NCBI GenBank assembly: GCA_900546055.1
Contig: URBG01000027.1
Span: 1-15,856, forward strand
Length of the DNA stretch: 15,856 bases
Direction of reading: 5' to 3'
Source of the DNA: an uncultured Mycoplasmatota bacterium
GTDB lineage: Bacteria; Bacillota_I; Bacilli_A; RF39; UBA660
Shown piece by piece: positions 6,943 to 13,904 of this stretch (position 1 is the stretch's first letter; the number at the start of each line of letters is the position of its first letter). Made by a program: the position numbers and the translations under genes. A model generated the notes under the pieces. The model was not told the DNA's origin and made no database searches. It worked only from the letters and a program-made list of their open reading frames with translations.

Positions 6943-8299
6943 CAACAATTCTAATTTTTACCTTTTTGGTCTTAGAAACATATTGGACTCTTGAATCCGC
7001 GCCTTCAACTTTTACTGGGATTTCATATTCTCCTGGTTTATAGTCTTTAAGATCAATATATGCGGTAATATCATCAGGTTCTAAATTTTTGAGAACTGAA
7101 GATACGCCTTTTACGTTAACAGTTACTTTGATATCGTTTTCACTTAGACCTTGAACGCTATAATTATCATTCAAATTACGAACGTCGATATTAACATTAC
7201 TAATATCTTTATCGCTTGAAGCGCCTAAAGTGAATTTTAAAGTTACATTATTAACAGACATTGTTCTAACACCTTTTGGTTTTGTTAAATCTAATTTATA
7301 TTCTTTATCTTCTTTTAAGCCACTAACGTCTACTTCAACTGGAATATACTCTAAATCATCTAATGTTGATTTTTTACCATATACGGTAACGTTAGATTGG
7401 CTCATTTCAATATTGCTAATAGCTTTACCAAATCCAATGTCCCCTTTTGGAATAACTTTAATAGGTACTTCTTTACTTGGAGAAGCAATATCTAAGTCGA
7501 CATTAATTTTAGCTGGAACTATTTCCACATCTAGAATATTTCCATCTTTGTCGTAAGCTTTTAGTGGAACATCTTTAATTGTTGTCGTTCCTTCTTCTTG
7601 TTTTGCTAGATTATTAATATCTACTAAAGCTTTAACATTGGCAACTTTAGTTAAACTATTAACTGCATTCTTATCATCAGTTCCTTTAATAACTACCTGA
7701 TCAATTTCTGGAGTTACACTATTAATAACTAGTTTATCATCGAGATTATCTTGATTTAGAATATCAGTAGTTAAAGTTTTAGTGTCTGAGACTTTGGAAT
7801 AAATATTTACTGTCGCCACTGATGGGTTAACGCTATAGCTAATTGAGCTAAGTGGCTGACTATATTCAATATTTACCTTATGAGTTCCAGGCTTTAATCC
7901 TGATAAGTCAACAGTAACTTTTGAAGATGTTGATTGTTTGGCGATAAATAAGTCTGAACGACTTCCCATTAAAGTAATGTCTACTTTTTCTGGTAACCCT
8001 TCAACAACATAAGCTTCTTCATTATATGTAGCTTCGATTTGCTGATCTTTTATAACTTCGGCTGTTTGGTTAGTAAAGACAATAATCTTTTGATCAATTA
8101 CGACAAAAACTAAAACAGCTATGAACAATGAAACAAATAATAATGTATTAGGTTTTGATAACCAAGTTTCAATAGTCTTTTCTGAACGACCTAAGCCTTT
8201 ACCAATAGCCACAATTAATCTAGTAATTGGTACAACTACTTTTTTGTCGATAAAGTTAGCGAGCTTTTGGAAAACATTTTTCTTTTTAGTTTTCTTCAT
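6935..8299 (-). CDS. cdaR: YbbR-domain protein, regulator of diadenylate cyclase (CdaR)
   Basis: A 454-residue protein encoded directly after cdaA. The N-terminal 52 residues are basic and cytosolic; one membrane helix spans about 53-70. The extracellular part contains about four YbbR repeats of 80-90 residues. Recurring strand patterns include IEATYNEEAYVVEGLPEKVDITLMG, VTVDLSGLKPGTHKV, KEVPIKVIPKG, VTVYGKKSTLDDL and YSVQGLSENDIKVTVNVKG. CdaR binds CdaA at the membrane and modulates c-di-AMP synthesis in Firmicutes. Its start overlaps the end of cdaA by 14 nt, with AGGAGGTGA (8314-8306) inside the cdaA coding region, so the two are translationally coupled. The cytosolic tail is longer than in Bacillus CdaR. 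Confidence 0.92.
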   Translation of the reverse strand: MKKTKKKNVFQKLANFIDKKVVVPITRLIVAIGKGLGRSEKTIETWLSKPNTLLFVSLFIAVLVFVVIDQKIIVFTNQTAEVIKDQQIEATYNEEAYVVEGLPEKVDITLMGSRSDLFIAKQSTSSKVTVDLSGLKPGTHKVNIEYSQPLSSISYSVNPSVATVNIYSKVSDTKTLTTDILNQDNLDDKLVINSVTPEIDQVVIKGTDDKNAVNSLTKVANVKALVDINNLAKQEEGTTTIKDVPLKAYDKDGNILDVEIVPAKINVDLDIASPSKEVPIKVIPKGDIGFGKAISNIEMSQSNVTVYGKKSTLDDLEYIPVEVDVSGLKEDKEYKLDLTKPKGVRTMSVNNVTLKFTLGASSDKDISNVNIDVRNLNDNYSVQGLSENDIKVTVNVKGVSSVLKNLEPDDITAYIDLKDYKPGEYEIPVKVEGADSRVQYVSKTKKVKIRIVEK

Positions 8300-9104
8300 G
8301 GCTATTCACCTCCTCTTTATCACCTACAAAGAGTTTTTTTGATGGTGAAAGGCCTTCTAATAAACGAATTTTCAATTCATCTATTGAAAGGTTATATAAT
8401 AAAATCCCACCGACTGCTAAGGAAATGCGGCCAGTTTCTTCTGATAATACAATTGCTAAACAGTCGGTTTGCTCAGAAATACCTAAAGCTGCACGGTGTC
8501 TAGTGCCTAAACGCTTACTGATATTAAGACTGTCACTAGTTGGGAATACAGCATTAGCGCAGGCAATTTGATCACCTTGAATAATTACACCACCATCGTG
8601 TAATGGATTATTAACAAAGAAAACAGCAGTTAATAATGGATTAGTAACCTCGGCATATATTCTTTGTGCATTATTGATATAATTAGCTAAGCTATCATCT
8701 CTTTCAACAACAATTAAAGCGCCCATTTTTTGTCTTCTTAAGTTATCAACTGATGTCACGATTTCATGAACAGTCTTTTCTCTTTCACCTAGCGAAAGTG
8801 TTTTGTGACGGCCCAGTAACTTAGTGTGACCAAGATGCTCTAAGGCATCTCTAATTTCCGGTTGGAAAATGATGATGAGGGCTAGTGGAGCCCATTCTAT
8901 TACATAATCGATTAAGTAACCAATTGTTACCAAATCCAAAAAGTCTGAAAGTATTTTAACAATAACAATTATTAAAACACCTTTAAACAATAATACCATT
9001 TTTACATTTTTACGTAGACTTTTTAAAACAAAATATAATAATCCCCAAACTAGGAGAATATCTAATATTTTCTTAAAAAGTTCTATGAGTGAATCTACTG
9101 TCAT
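8286..9104 (-). CDS. cdaA: Membrane diadenylate cyclase (CdaA family)
   Basis: This 272-residue enzyme makes c-di-AMP from two ATP, the second messenger controlling K+ and osmolyte balance and wall homeostasis. Three membrane helices (about 12-27, 37-53, 57-80) precede a linker and the DAC domain (about 100-250). The catalytic RHR motif is intact at R202-H203-R204 (GTRHRAALGISE). The other signature, normally DGA, reads DGG here (170-172, in NPLHDGGVI), keeping the metal-binding Asp. The frame also opens at a TTG at 9116, but ATG at 9104 is chosen because GGAGG (9114-9110) is correctly spaced for it. It is the first gene of an operon with cdaR. Confidence 0.95.
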   Translation of the reverse strand: MTVDSLIELFKKILDILLVWGLLYFVLKSLRKNVKMVLLFKGVLIIVIVKILSDFLDLVTIGYLIDYVIEWAPLALIIIFQPEIRDALEHLGHTKLLGRHKTLSLGEREKTVHEIVTSVDNLRRQKMGALIVVERDDSLANYINNAQRIYAEVTNPLLTAVFFVNNPLHDGGVIIQGDQIACANAVFPTSDSLNISKRLGTRHRAALGISEQTDCLAIVLSEETGRISLAVGGILLYNLSIDELKIRLLEGLSPSKKLFVGDKEEVNSHEEN

Positions 9105-9132
9105 ATTTACCTCCAATTTTTAAGCTATACCA

Positions 9133-9161
9133 ATTATAACATATTTGCTTCTATATTTGAA
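9133..9161 (-). promoter_or_regulatory. Promoter of cdaA-cdaR
   Basis: TGTTATAAT is an extended -10 (TATAAT at 9138-9133). TTCAAA (9161-9156) lies at 17 bp. The leader would be about 22 nt. Confidence 0.65.
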
Positions 9162-9211
9162 ATGATTTTTATATTTTTAGAAATTTCTAAGTGAATTATT
9201 TCGTAATAAAA

Positions 9212-9231
9212 GAGGACTGCTTAATGTCCTC
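9212..9231 (-). terminator. Terminator of the prepilin-like gene
   Basis: GAGGAC (9212-9217) pairs with GTCCTC (9226-9231) around an 8-nt loop. A TTTTATTA tract follows on the minus strand. It lies about 40 bases after the stop codon. Confidence 0.75.
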
Positions 9232-9269
9232 AAATAAGTATAAAGCTGCATTTTCAGTTGTTTTAGTTA

Positions 9270-11030
9270 TTAACAATTACCATTATAAAAATGATACCCA
9301 ATTGTTTGTTTTCCACATGTCACAGAATTACCTGCTCTATCGTAAAATTTAAATTGGAAGTTTACAACAGCATAATGAGCATTTAGTCCATGATAGCCAG
9401 CATTGGGACCGGACATATATCCGCCTACTGAATTTCCAGACTGCTGTTCGAAAGGAAAACGTGAAACATTATCATCTATACAAACGTTTCCCCATCCCCC
9501 TATATTGTCATCGTTCCCATCAATCTCGCCATAGCAACGTTTTAACCATGCTCCGTTTTTGGCAATGCCACTATCCGAATCTAAAGCTTGGGTAAATAAC
9601 ATGGCGCCACATGATCTGCTAAAAAATAACCCACCACCTTGTTGCACACCGGAATTTATACAATATGGCGGAGTTTTATCTACATAAATGTTAGCGGTTT
9701 TAGAACACGTTTGTTCATTTCCGGCATTGTCTTTTATTATATAAGATAATGATTGGGTTTTTTTAGTTGAATTATATGCCCAGGATTTACTTCTATAATT
9801 GCCATTCATCCCACTGTTACTATCGGTTCCTGTAACGGTTATGGTTCGTGAATTTTTCGTCCAGCTAGTACTTTCGCCACTCCAACTGCAGCTTGGCTTT
9901 ATAGTGTCTACATATATATTAGCGGTTTTTGAACACACTTGTTCATTACCAGCATTGTCTTTTATTGTATAGGCCAAAGAGGCTGTTTTGGTAGTTGTTG
10001 AATAAGTCCAGGTTTTGGCTTGAAAACCCGTATTTATTCCACTTTGTCCATCTGTTCCTTTAACAATTATCGTTCTCTGTTGTTTTGTCCAAGTAGTGCT
10101 TTCTCCACTCCAGTTACACGAAGGTTTAGTTTTATCTATTTTGGTAATGTTAATGCTCGGGTGTGTATAAGTATTACCTAAAGCATCTCTTACCTTAATA
10201 ATAATATTATTAAGGTTAGCACTATATGTCTTGCTATTGCTGGTTTGCCATGTTAAGCCACCATCAAAGCTATAAGCTGAAACGTTTAAACCTGACTCCG
10301 TATCTTTAGCTCCATTAACAGTTAGTGTTATATTATTATTAGTCCAAGAAGCTGGGACTCCGGAAACGCCTGTAATTATTGGAGCTGTTCTATCAATTCT
10401 CTTTACGGGATATTCGCCTTTAATAATAGTACGGCCTCTCATTCGAGCCATAACTTTACCATTGGCGTTAAAATTTTCGGTAATTTTAGTATCGCCTACA
10501 ACGGCCTTCCAGGTTCTGCCATTATCAATGCTATATTCATTGGCATAAATTTCGCCCATGTTTGGATAAGTAATTTTAACATATTTATATTGTGTCCATT
10601 GGTTATTATCTTTTGGTCCTACTTCAAAGGTAATGTTTTTATATTTAATTTCGTTGCACGCATTAACTACTTTAAAACTTCTGTTCCCGTTTTTCCCAAT
10701 TGTTACCTCAACTGACTTTTTTTTGAAATCTAAATCTTTAGATGTCGCATCTTTTAAATTTTCATTTACTTTGCCATTGTCAATTAGTGTTTGGATGGCA
10801 ATACAATATACGTTACCTTCAGTATTTGGATAAGTGTCCTTATCTTGATCCATGTATATATTGGTTGAATTTTCTACCATATTTTCTTGGGTTTTTTTTA
10901 TTTCTTTTTCGTTAACCCTTACTTCGTTTAAAATCGAAGGGACTATTAGCAACAATAATAGTCCTAGTATAACTAAAACTCCAAGTATCTCTGTTAAGGT
11001 AAATCCATTTTTATCTTTTTCTATATTCAT
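9270..11030 (-). CDS. Prepilin-like, Ig-repeat, cysteine-rich surface protein
   Basis: A 586-residue protein. The N-terminus is a class III (type IV pilin-like) signal: a short charged leader MNIEKDKNG, predicted cleavage between G9 and F10, FTLTE with E14 at mature position 5, and a hydrophobic helix to about residue 33. The next 170 residues form a pilin-like region with C76 and C125. An Ig-like domain (about 213-298) is followed by two tandem 76-residue Ig-like repeats (about 300-375 and 376-451). Each repeat starts with PSC(N/S)WSGEST(T/S)W and ends with DNAGNEQ(V/T)CSKTANIYVD. The C-terminal domain (452-586) is Gly/Asn rich with six cysteines. There are 12 cysteines in all, suggesting disulfides outside the cell. 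GGGTG lies 6 nt before ATG. No prepilin peptidase or assembly ATPase is nearby. The promoter contains a G11 tract. Adhesion is a reasonable guess, not shown. Confidence 0.85.
   Translation of the reverse strand: MNIEKDKNGFTLTEILGVLVILGLLLLLIVPSILNEVRVNEKEIKKTQENMVENSTNIYMDQDKDTYPNTEGNVYCIAIQTLIDNGKVNENLKDATSKDLDFKKKSVEVTIGKNGNRSFKVVNACNEIKYKNITFEVGPKDNNQWTQYKYVKITYPNMGEIYANEYSIDNGRTWKAVVGDTKITENFNANGKVMARMRGRTIIKGEYPVKRIDRTAPIITGVSGVPASWTNNNITLTVNGAKDTESGLNVSAYSFDGGLTWQTSNSKTYSANLNNIIIKVRDALGNTYTHPSINITKIDKTKPSCNWSGESTTWTKQQRTIIVKGTDGQSGINTGFQAKTWTYSTTTKTASLAYTIKDNAGNEQVCSKTANIYVDTIKPSCSWSGESTSWTKNSRTITVTGTDSNSGMNGNYRSKSWAYNSTKKTQSLSYIIKDNAGNEQTCSKTANIYVDKTPPYCINSGVQQGGGLFFSRSCGAMLFTQALDSDSGIAKNGAWLKRCYGEIDGNDDNIGGWGNVCIDDNVSRFPFEQQSGNSVGGYMSGPNAGYHGLNAHYAVVNFQFKFYDRAGNSVTCGKQTIGYHFYNGNC
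9680..10135 (-). repeat. Two tandem 228-bp in-frame repeats inside the prepilin-like gene
   Basis: Copies at 9680-9907 and 9908-10135 encode the two 76-residue Ig-like units. The ends are well conserved in DNA and protein and the middles have diverged. The period is exactly 76 codons, so units could be gained or lost in frame by recombination. Confidence 0.8.
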
Positions 11031-11069
11031 TCATAACACCCATCTCACTTATCCTAGTAATTATATATG

Positions 11070-11098
11070 AATATAGTATCCCCCCCCCCCTGTGTCAA
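11070..11098 (-). promoter_or_regulatory. Promoter of the prepilin-like gene with poly-G spacer (likely phase-variable)
   Basis: The -35 TTGACA (11098-11093) and -10 TATATT (11075-11070) are separated by exactly 17 bp. The spacer is CA, eleven G, then ATAC. A change in tract length would alter spacer length and so promoter strength. The -10 equals that of the rRNA promoters in this window. The leader to ATG would be about 33 nt. The promoter elements are seen directly; phase variation is inferred. Confidence 0.82.
11080..11090 (-). repeat. Homopolymeric tract, 11 G on the minus strand
   Basis: Eleven consecutive C on the plus strand, by far the longest G/C run in this AT-rich window. It lies wholly within the promoter spacer of the prepilin-like gene. 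Exact length in a consensus assembly may hide variation among cells. Confidence 0.95.
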
Positions 11099-11127
11099 TG
11101 TTTTCTAGATTAAAGCTCACAAAAAAA

Positions 11128-11146
11128 CCATTATTTATAATAATGG
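11128..11146 (-). terminator. Terminator of the acidic membrane protein gene
   Basis: CCATTATT (11128-11135) pairs with AATAATGG (11139-11146) around a 3-nt loop. TTTTTTT follows on the minus strand (11127-11121). It separates this gene from the phase-variable promoter downstream. Confidence 0.85.
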
Positions 11147-11155
11147 CTATATATT

Positions 11156-11737
11156 TTATGCTTTCCAAATATCTTCATTAGAATTATTATTAATAATTTC
11201 TGGCTCCTCGATTGATACTGGGGTTTCTAGATCACTTGGTTTTATGTCTGGAAACATTTCACTATCATTGCTCATATCTGCTTCATTTGGGTTGTCTAAT
11301 TGAACTTCTGGTAAATCTGTACTTGAAGTTTGACTATCGTTTGGAATCATTGACCAATCATCAACAGTTGGAACAGTATGAACGGTTTCTTGTCTTTCAT
11401 CAATCTTTGGTGCATCATCTGACCAAGCATTTGGCTCATCTTGAACAGTTAAAACTTCAATCGGTGCATCAGCAGCGACAACGCTATTTCCTAGTTGGTT
11501 ATCTAGATTTGTTTGCCAGCTTTGGTCAGGGAAAATCTGTGCATTAATATCTGCTACAGGCGCTGGTACAACCTCTTCTACTGTTTGTTTTTCTTCTTTT
11601 TCTTTCTTTTCTTTTGGCTTTTTATTTAAAGCTTTATTAGCTAAGTCCGTTCCTTCGGCTAAATATCCAATTAAAGCCATGATTAAAACAATAGCTCCAA
11701 TAATTATCCAAAAAGTTGGACTAGTTAAAATATTCAT
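11156..11737 (-). CDS. Acidic single-pass membrane protein of unknown function
   Basis: No family is recognised. The protein (193 aa) starts with a hydrophobic helix (about 8-28). A Lys/Glu stretch follows (38-50, KKPKEKKEKEEK), then about 140 residues that are acidic, rich in Asp, Glu, Asn, Pro and Ser, and probably disordered. There is no lipobox and no clear cleavage site, and the basic segment after the helix suggests the tail is cytosolic. Short acidic motifs recur (DDWSMIPND, DLPEVQLDNPNEAD, NEDIWKA). It has a strong AGGAGGGG ribosome-binding site, its own promoter just after trmL and a terminator. A scaffold role at the membrane would fit such a layout but is unsupported. Confidence 0.75.
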   Translation of the reverse strand: MNILTSPTFWIIIGAIVLIMALIGYLAEGTDLANKALNKKPKEKKEKEEKQTVEEVVPAPVADINAQIFPDQSWQTNLDNQLGNSVVAADAPIEVLTVQDEPNAWSDDAPKIDERQETVHTVPTVDDWSMIPNDSQTSSTDLPEVQLDNPNEADMSNDSEMFPDIKPSDLETPVSIEEPEIINNNSNEDIWKA

Positions 11738-11761
11738 ATTGCCCCTCCTTATTATATGATA

Positions 11762-11790
11762 ATAATATCATTATTTTTTTATTTTTTCAA
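11762..11790 (-). promoter_or_regulatory. Promoter of the 11156-11737 gene
   Basis: TTGAAA (11790-11785), a 17-bp A-rich spacer and TATTAT (11767-11762) with an upstream TG (TGATATTAT). The -35 lies a few bases after the trmL stop codon. The leader would be about 18 nt. Confidence 0.65.
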
Positions 11791-11794
11791 GTTT

Positions 11795-12301
11795 TTATTC
11801 TTCTAAATAATCTGCGCCTTTGAACGGCTCTTCAAGAAGTAAATCATTGTAGTCTTGTTGCCTTAAAGCTTCGTAAACCATAATAGCAACACAATTAGAA
11901 AGATTTAAAGCACGGACTTTATCAGTCATTGGAATTCTTAAACAAGTATCTAGATGATCTTTTAAAATTTCTTTAGGAATTCCTGAACTTTCTCTTCCAA
12001 ATACTAAATAGATATTTTTAGATTTATCCGAATAATCAAATGATGAATGTGGTTTTTTTCCATATCTAGTTAAAAAGTAATATTCGCCAGGGTTTTTATC
12101 TAAAAATTCTTCATAGTTTTCGTAAACAGTATAATCACAATTATCGATGTAGTTAGCACCACTTCTTTTTATTACTTTTTCATCTAAGCTAAAACCTAAT
12201 GGTTTTATTAAATGAAGTTTAGTGTTAGTGGCCGCACATGTACGCATAATATTCCCGGTATTTTGAGGAATTTCTGGTGCATATAGAACAACGTTAAGCA
12301 T
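11795..12301 (-). CDS. trmL: tRNA (cytidine/uridine-34-2'-O)-methyltransferase TrmL (SPOUT)
   Basis: A 168-residue SPOUT-class, SAM-dependent enzyme that methylates the ribose of the wobble nucleotide of certain tRNA-Leu. The three family motifs are present. Motif 1 is PEIPQNTGNIMRTC (9-22), motif 2 is VFGRESSGIP (100-109), and motif 3 is IPMTDKVRALNLSNCVAI (123-140), which forms the SAM-binding trefoil knot. Length matches the family (about 155-170). The start overlaps the end of the upstream gene by 8 nt (ATGCTTAA), and no good ribosome-binding site precedes it, so translation is probably coupled to that gene. No terminator follows before the next promoter. Confidence 0.95.
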   Translation of the reverse strand: MLNVVLYAPEIPQNTGNIMRTCAATNTKLHLIKPLGFSLDEKVIKRSGANYIDNCDYTVYENYEEFLDKNPGEYYFLTRYGKKPHSSFDYSDKSKNIYLVFGRESSGIPKEILKDHLDTCLRIPMTDKVRALNLSNCVAIMVYEALRQQDYNDLLLEEPFKGADYLEE

Positions 12302-12812
12302 TATCGATCATTCCATATTTCTTTAATAATACATCGATTTGTTTAGTACTTAGTCTTTCAGCATTGATAATAACATTTGTTATCTTGCCATTTTCAAAAA
12401 TATACATTGAAACATTTTCGTTGATATCAATACGATCTTTAGTCTTGTCATTTGCTGCATAACCTTTTAATTGTTTACTGAATGCTTCAAAATCTAAAGA
12501 ATCCGTGTTGATGTATAACATATTACTTGTAAGGCTTTTATCAACAGCATATTTTTTAAATTTCTTTTCAAAGGCTTTAATGGTACCGTTTTGGCCAGAA
12601 GAAGCATATAAGATAAATTTAGGGTTTTCTAAAGTATAATTGTTTATCTCATCTTTATTAATTTCGCTAATAACACTTAACATAGTTGAGTTTTTGGCGT
12701 TATATTCTTTGGTCATATTATACCAACTACGAGCATAAAAGACAGCTAAAACTGTTAGTACAACAAGCACTGCTAAAATTACATAGTTTTTGGTTGGTAT
12801 TTTTTTCTCCAC
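12294..12812 (-). CDS. Membrane-anchored thioredoxin-like protein lacking CXXC
   Basis: A 172-residue protein with an N-terminal membrane helix (about 9-27), a helical linker (30-65) and a C-terminal thioredoxin-like fold. Its order is strand FILYASS, helix IKAFEKKFKKYA, strand MLYINTDS, helix, strand SMYIFENGKITNVI, final helix. The position of the CXXC is occupied by SSGQNG, so there are no redox cysteines. An open frame extends to ATG at 12827. The GTG at 12812 is preferred because GGAGG (12825-12821) lies 8 nt before it, while the ATG overlaps that GGAGG and has no site of its own. It overlaps trmL by 8 nt. The architecture resembles the protein at 3017-3844, though sequence similarity is low. 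Function unknown. Confidence 0.78.
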   Translation of the reverse strand: MEKKIPTKNYVILAVLVVLTVLAVFYARSWYNMTKEYNAKNSTMLSVISEINKDEINNYTLENPKFILYASSGQNGTIKAFEKKFKKYAVDKSLTSNMLYINTDSLDFEAFSKQLKGYAANDKTKDRIDINENVSMYIFENGKITNVIINAERLSTKQIDVLLKKYGMIDNA

Positions 12813-12836
12813 ACTAAAAACCTCCATTCTAATATC

Positions 12837-12865
12837 ATTTTAACACAATTATTTCCATTTTTCTA
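12837..12865 (-). promoter_or_regulatory. Probable promoter of the thioredoxin-like/trmL operon
   Basis: TGTTAAAAT is an extended -10 (TAAAAT at 12842-12837), with TAGAAA (12865-12860) at 17 bp. It lies just after the terminator of the upstream AAA+ gene. Confidence 0.5.
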
Positions 12866-12884
12866 CTGCTTTTGTGAAAAAAGA

Positions 12885-12909
12885 AAACGACTTTTTTTAC
12901 AAATCGTTT
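12885..12909 (-). terminator. Terminator of the thioredoxin-lipoprotein/AAA+ operon
   Basis: On the minus strand AAACGA (12909-12904) pairs with TCGTTT (12890-12885), followed by TCTTTTTT. The AAA+ stop codon (12899-12897) is in the loop. An alternative longer pairing of 12871-12883 with 12891-12903 (13 bp, one G-T) is also possible. Confidence 0.7.
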
Positions 12910-13901
12910 CCTGTGTCGATATCTTCGAGCCTAACATCTGGCAATACAATGTTTTCTTCTTCACAAATACGACCAAATTTTTCTCTGAACGCTTGACATT
13001 CTTTAACTCTACTATCAGGATAAATACGTTTACTATTTCTAATGGCCATATAAACGTCTAAAATGCCAACAATTTGACGATTTTCGAATAGCGCGTTTGA
13101 AAAGGCGCCTGATAAAACTGATAATGAAACATCTGGGTACATAGCCGAAAGGCCATAGACTCTTTTAAATTCTGAAGTAGCCGCAACGATTGATTCCATT
13201 AACAATTTAGTAATGTACCCATTTGGCAACATTTTTATTCCTGTTTTATACTCCATTTTAGGAATTGTTCCTAAAAGGATTTGAACTGTAGCATCAAAAT
13301 CAGGTTCTGCAACATCAATACGGTCAAAACGTCTTAAGAAGGCGCGGTCTTTTACGATATATGTTTCATACTCAATAGTTGTTGTTGCGCCTATTGCTTT
13401 AATGTCACCACGGTCTAAAGCTGGTTTTAAAATATTAGCTAAGTCCATTGGTCCATCGCTTCTTCCACCAATTAAGGTATGAACCTCATCGATAAAAAGA
13501 ATAGTTTTAGGGGCTCTTTTTAATTCAGCAACTAATAGGTTAACAACGCTTTCCTCTTTGTCATTGACCATCATTGTTCCAATTAATGAAGATGAATTTA
13601 CTTTAACAATTTGAAAACCCATCAAAGCATTTGGAACTTCATTTTTTTGTATTTTATAAGCTATGCCTTCAACAATCGCTGTTTTACCAATACCTGGTTT
13701 ACCGATTAATAAAGCTGATTTGTCAGGTGTTAATAAGACAAGCATCGTCTTTTTTATTTCATCTTCTCTAGCAATTGCTGGATTACTAACATAAGCTTTG
13801 GTCGTTAAATTTTCGCAATAATTAGCAATAATCGGAAAATTACTAGGATCTAAGTTATCCATCTGAGGATTTACACCATTGTTCATAAATTGTTCGTTCA
13901 T
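12897..13901 (-). CDS. Stand-alone ClpA/ClpB D1-type AAA+ ATPase
   Basis: A 334-residue protein with one AAA+ module of the Clp/Hsp100 D1 type. It has Walker A GKPGIGKT (67-74), Walker B ILFIDEVH (134-141), a GGRSDGPMDLANILKPAL block (145-162) as in ClpA/B, sensor 1 GATTT (171-175) and an arginine-finger segment FLRRFD (188-193). The N domain, the middle coiled coil and the D2 module of ClpB/ClpC are all absent, and no ClpP-binding loop is seen. The pore-1 motif, usually KYRGEFEER, is replaced by MMVNDKEESV (110-119), so the threading tyrosine is missing. It is the second gene of an operon; its ribosome-binding site AAAGGAG overlaps the upstream stop codon, with 3 nt between genes. ATP-driven remodelling of an unknown partner is the safest reading. 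Confidence 0.85.
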   Translation of the reverse strand: MNEQFMNNGVNPQMDNLDPSNFPIIANYCENLTTKAYVSNPAIAREDEIKKTMLVLLTPDKSALLIGKPGIGKTAIVEGIAYKIQKNEVPNALMGFQIVKVNSSSLIGTMMVNDKEESVVNLLVAELKRAPKTILFIDEVHTLIGGRSDGPMDLANILKPALDRGDIKAIGATTTIEYETYIVKDRAFLRRFDRIDVAEPDFDATVQILLGTIPKMEYKTGIKMLPNGYITKLLMESIVAATSEFKRVYGLSAMYPDVSLSVLSGAFSNALFENRQIVGILDVYMAIRNSKRIYPDSRVKECQAFREKFGRICEEENIVLPDVRLEDIDTGNDL

Positions 13902-13904
13902 AAT

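Noticed and set aside
11011..11034. Seven-codon out-of-frame ORF (ATG at 11034) overlapping the prepilin-like start
   Set aside because: GGGTG is only 2 nt before this ATG, too close for use, while spacing to the main ATG at 11030 is good.
11212..11547. 111-codon plus-strand frame opposite the acidic membrane protein gene
   Set aside because: No start signals and a composition explained by the antisense of Asp/Glu/Asn-rich sequence.
11756..11771. Hairpin ATGATA-ATAA-TATCAT with a T tract as a possible trmL terminator
   Set aside because: The T tract is on the plus-strand side, so it cannot terminate the minus-strand trmL transcript; the region is better read as the promoter of the next gene.
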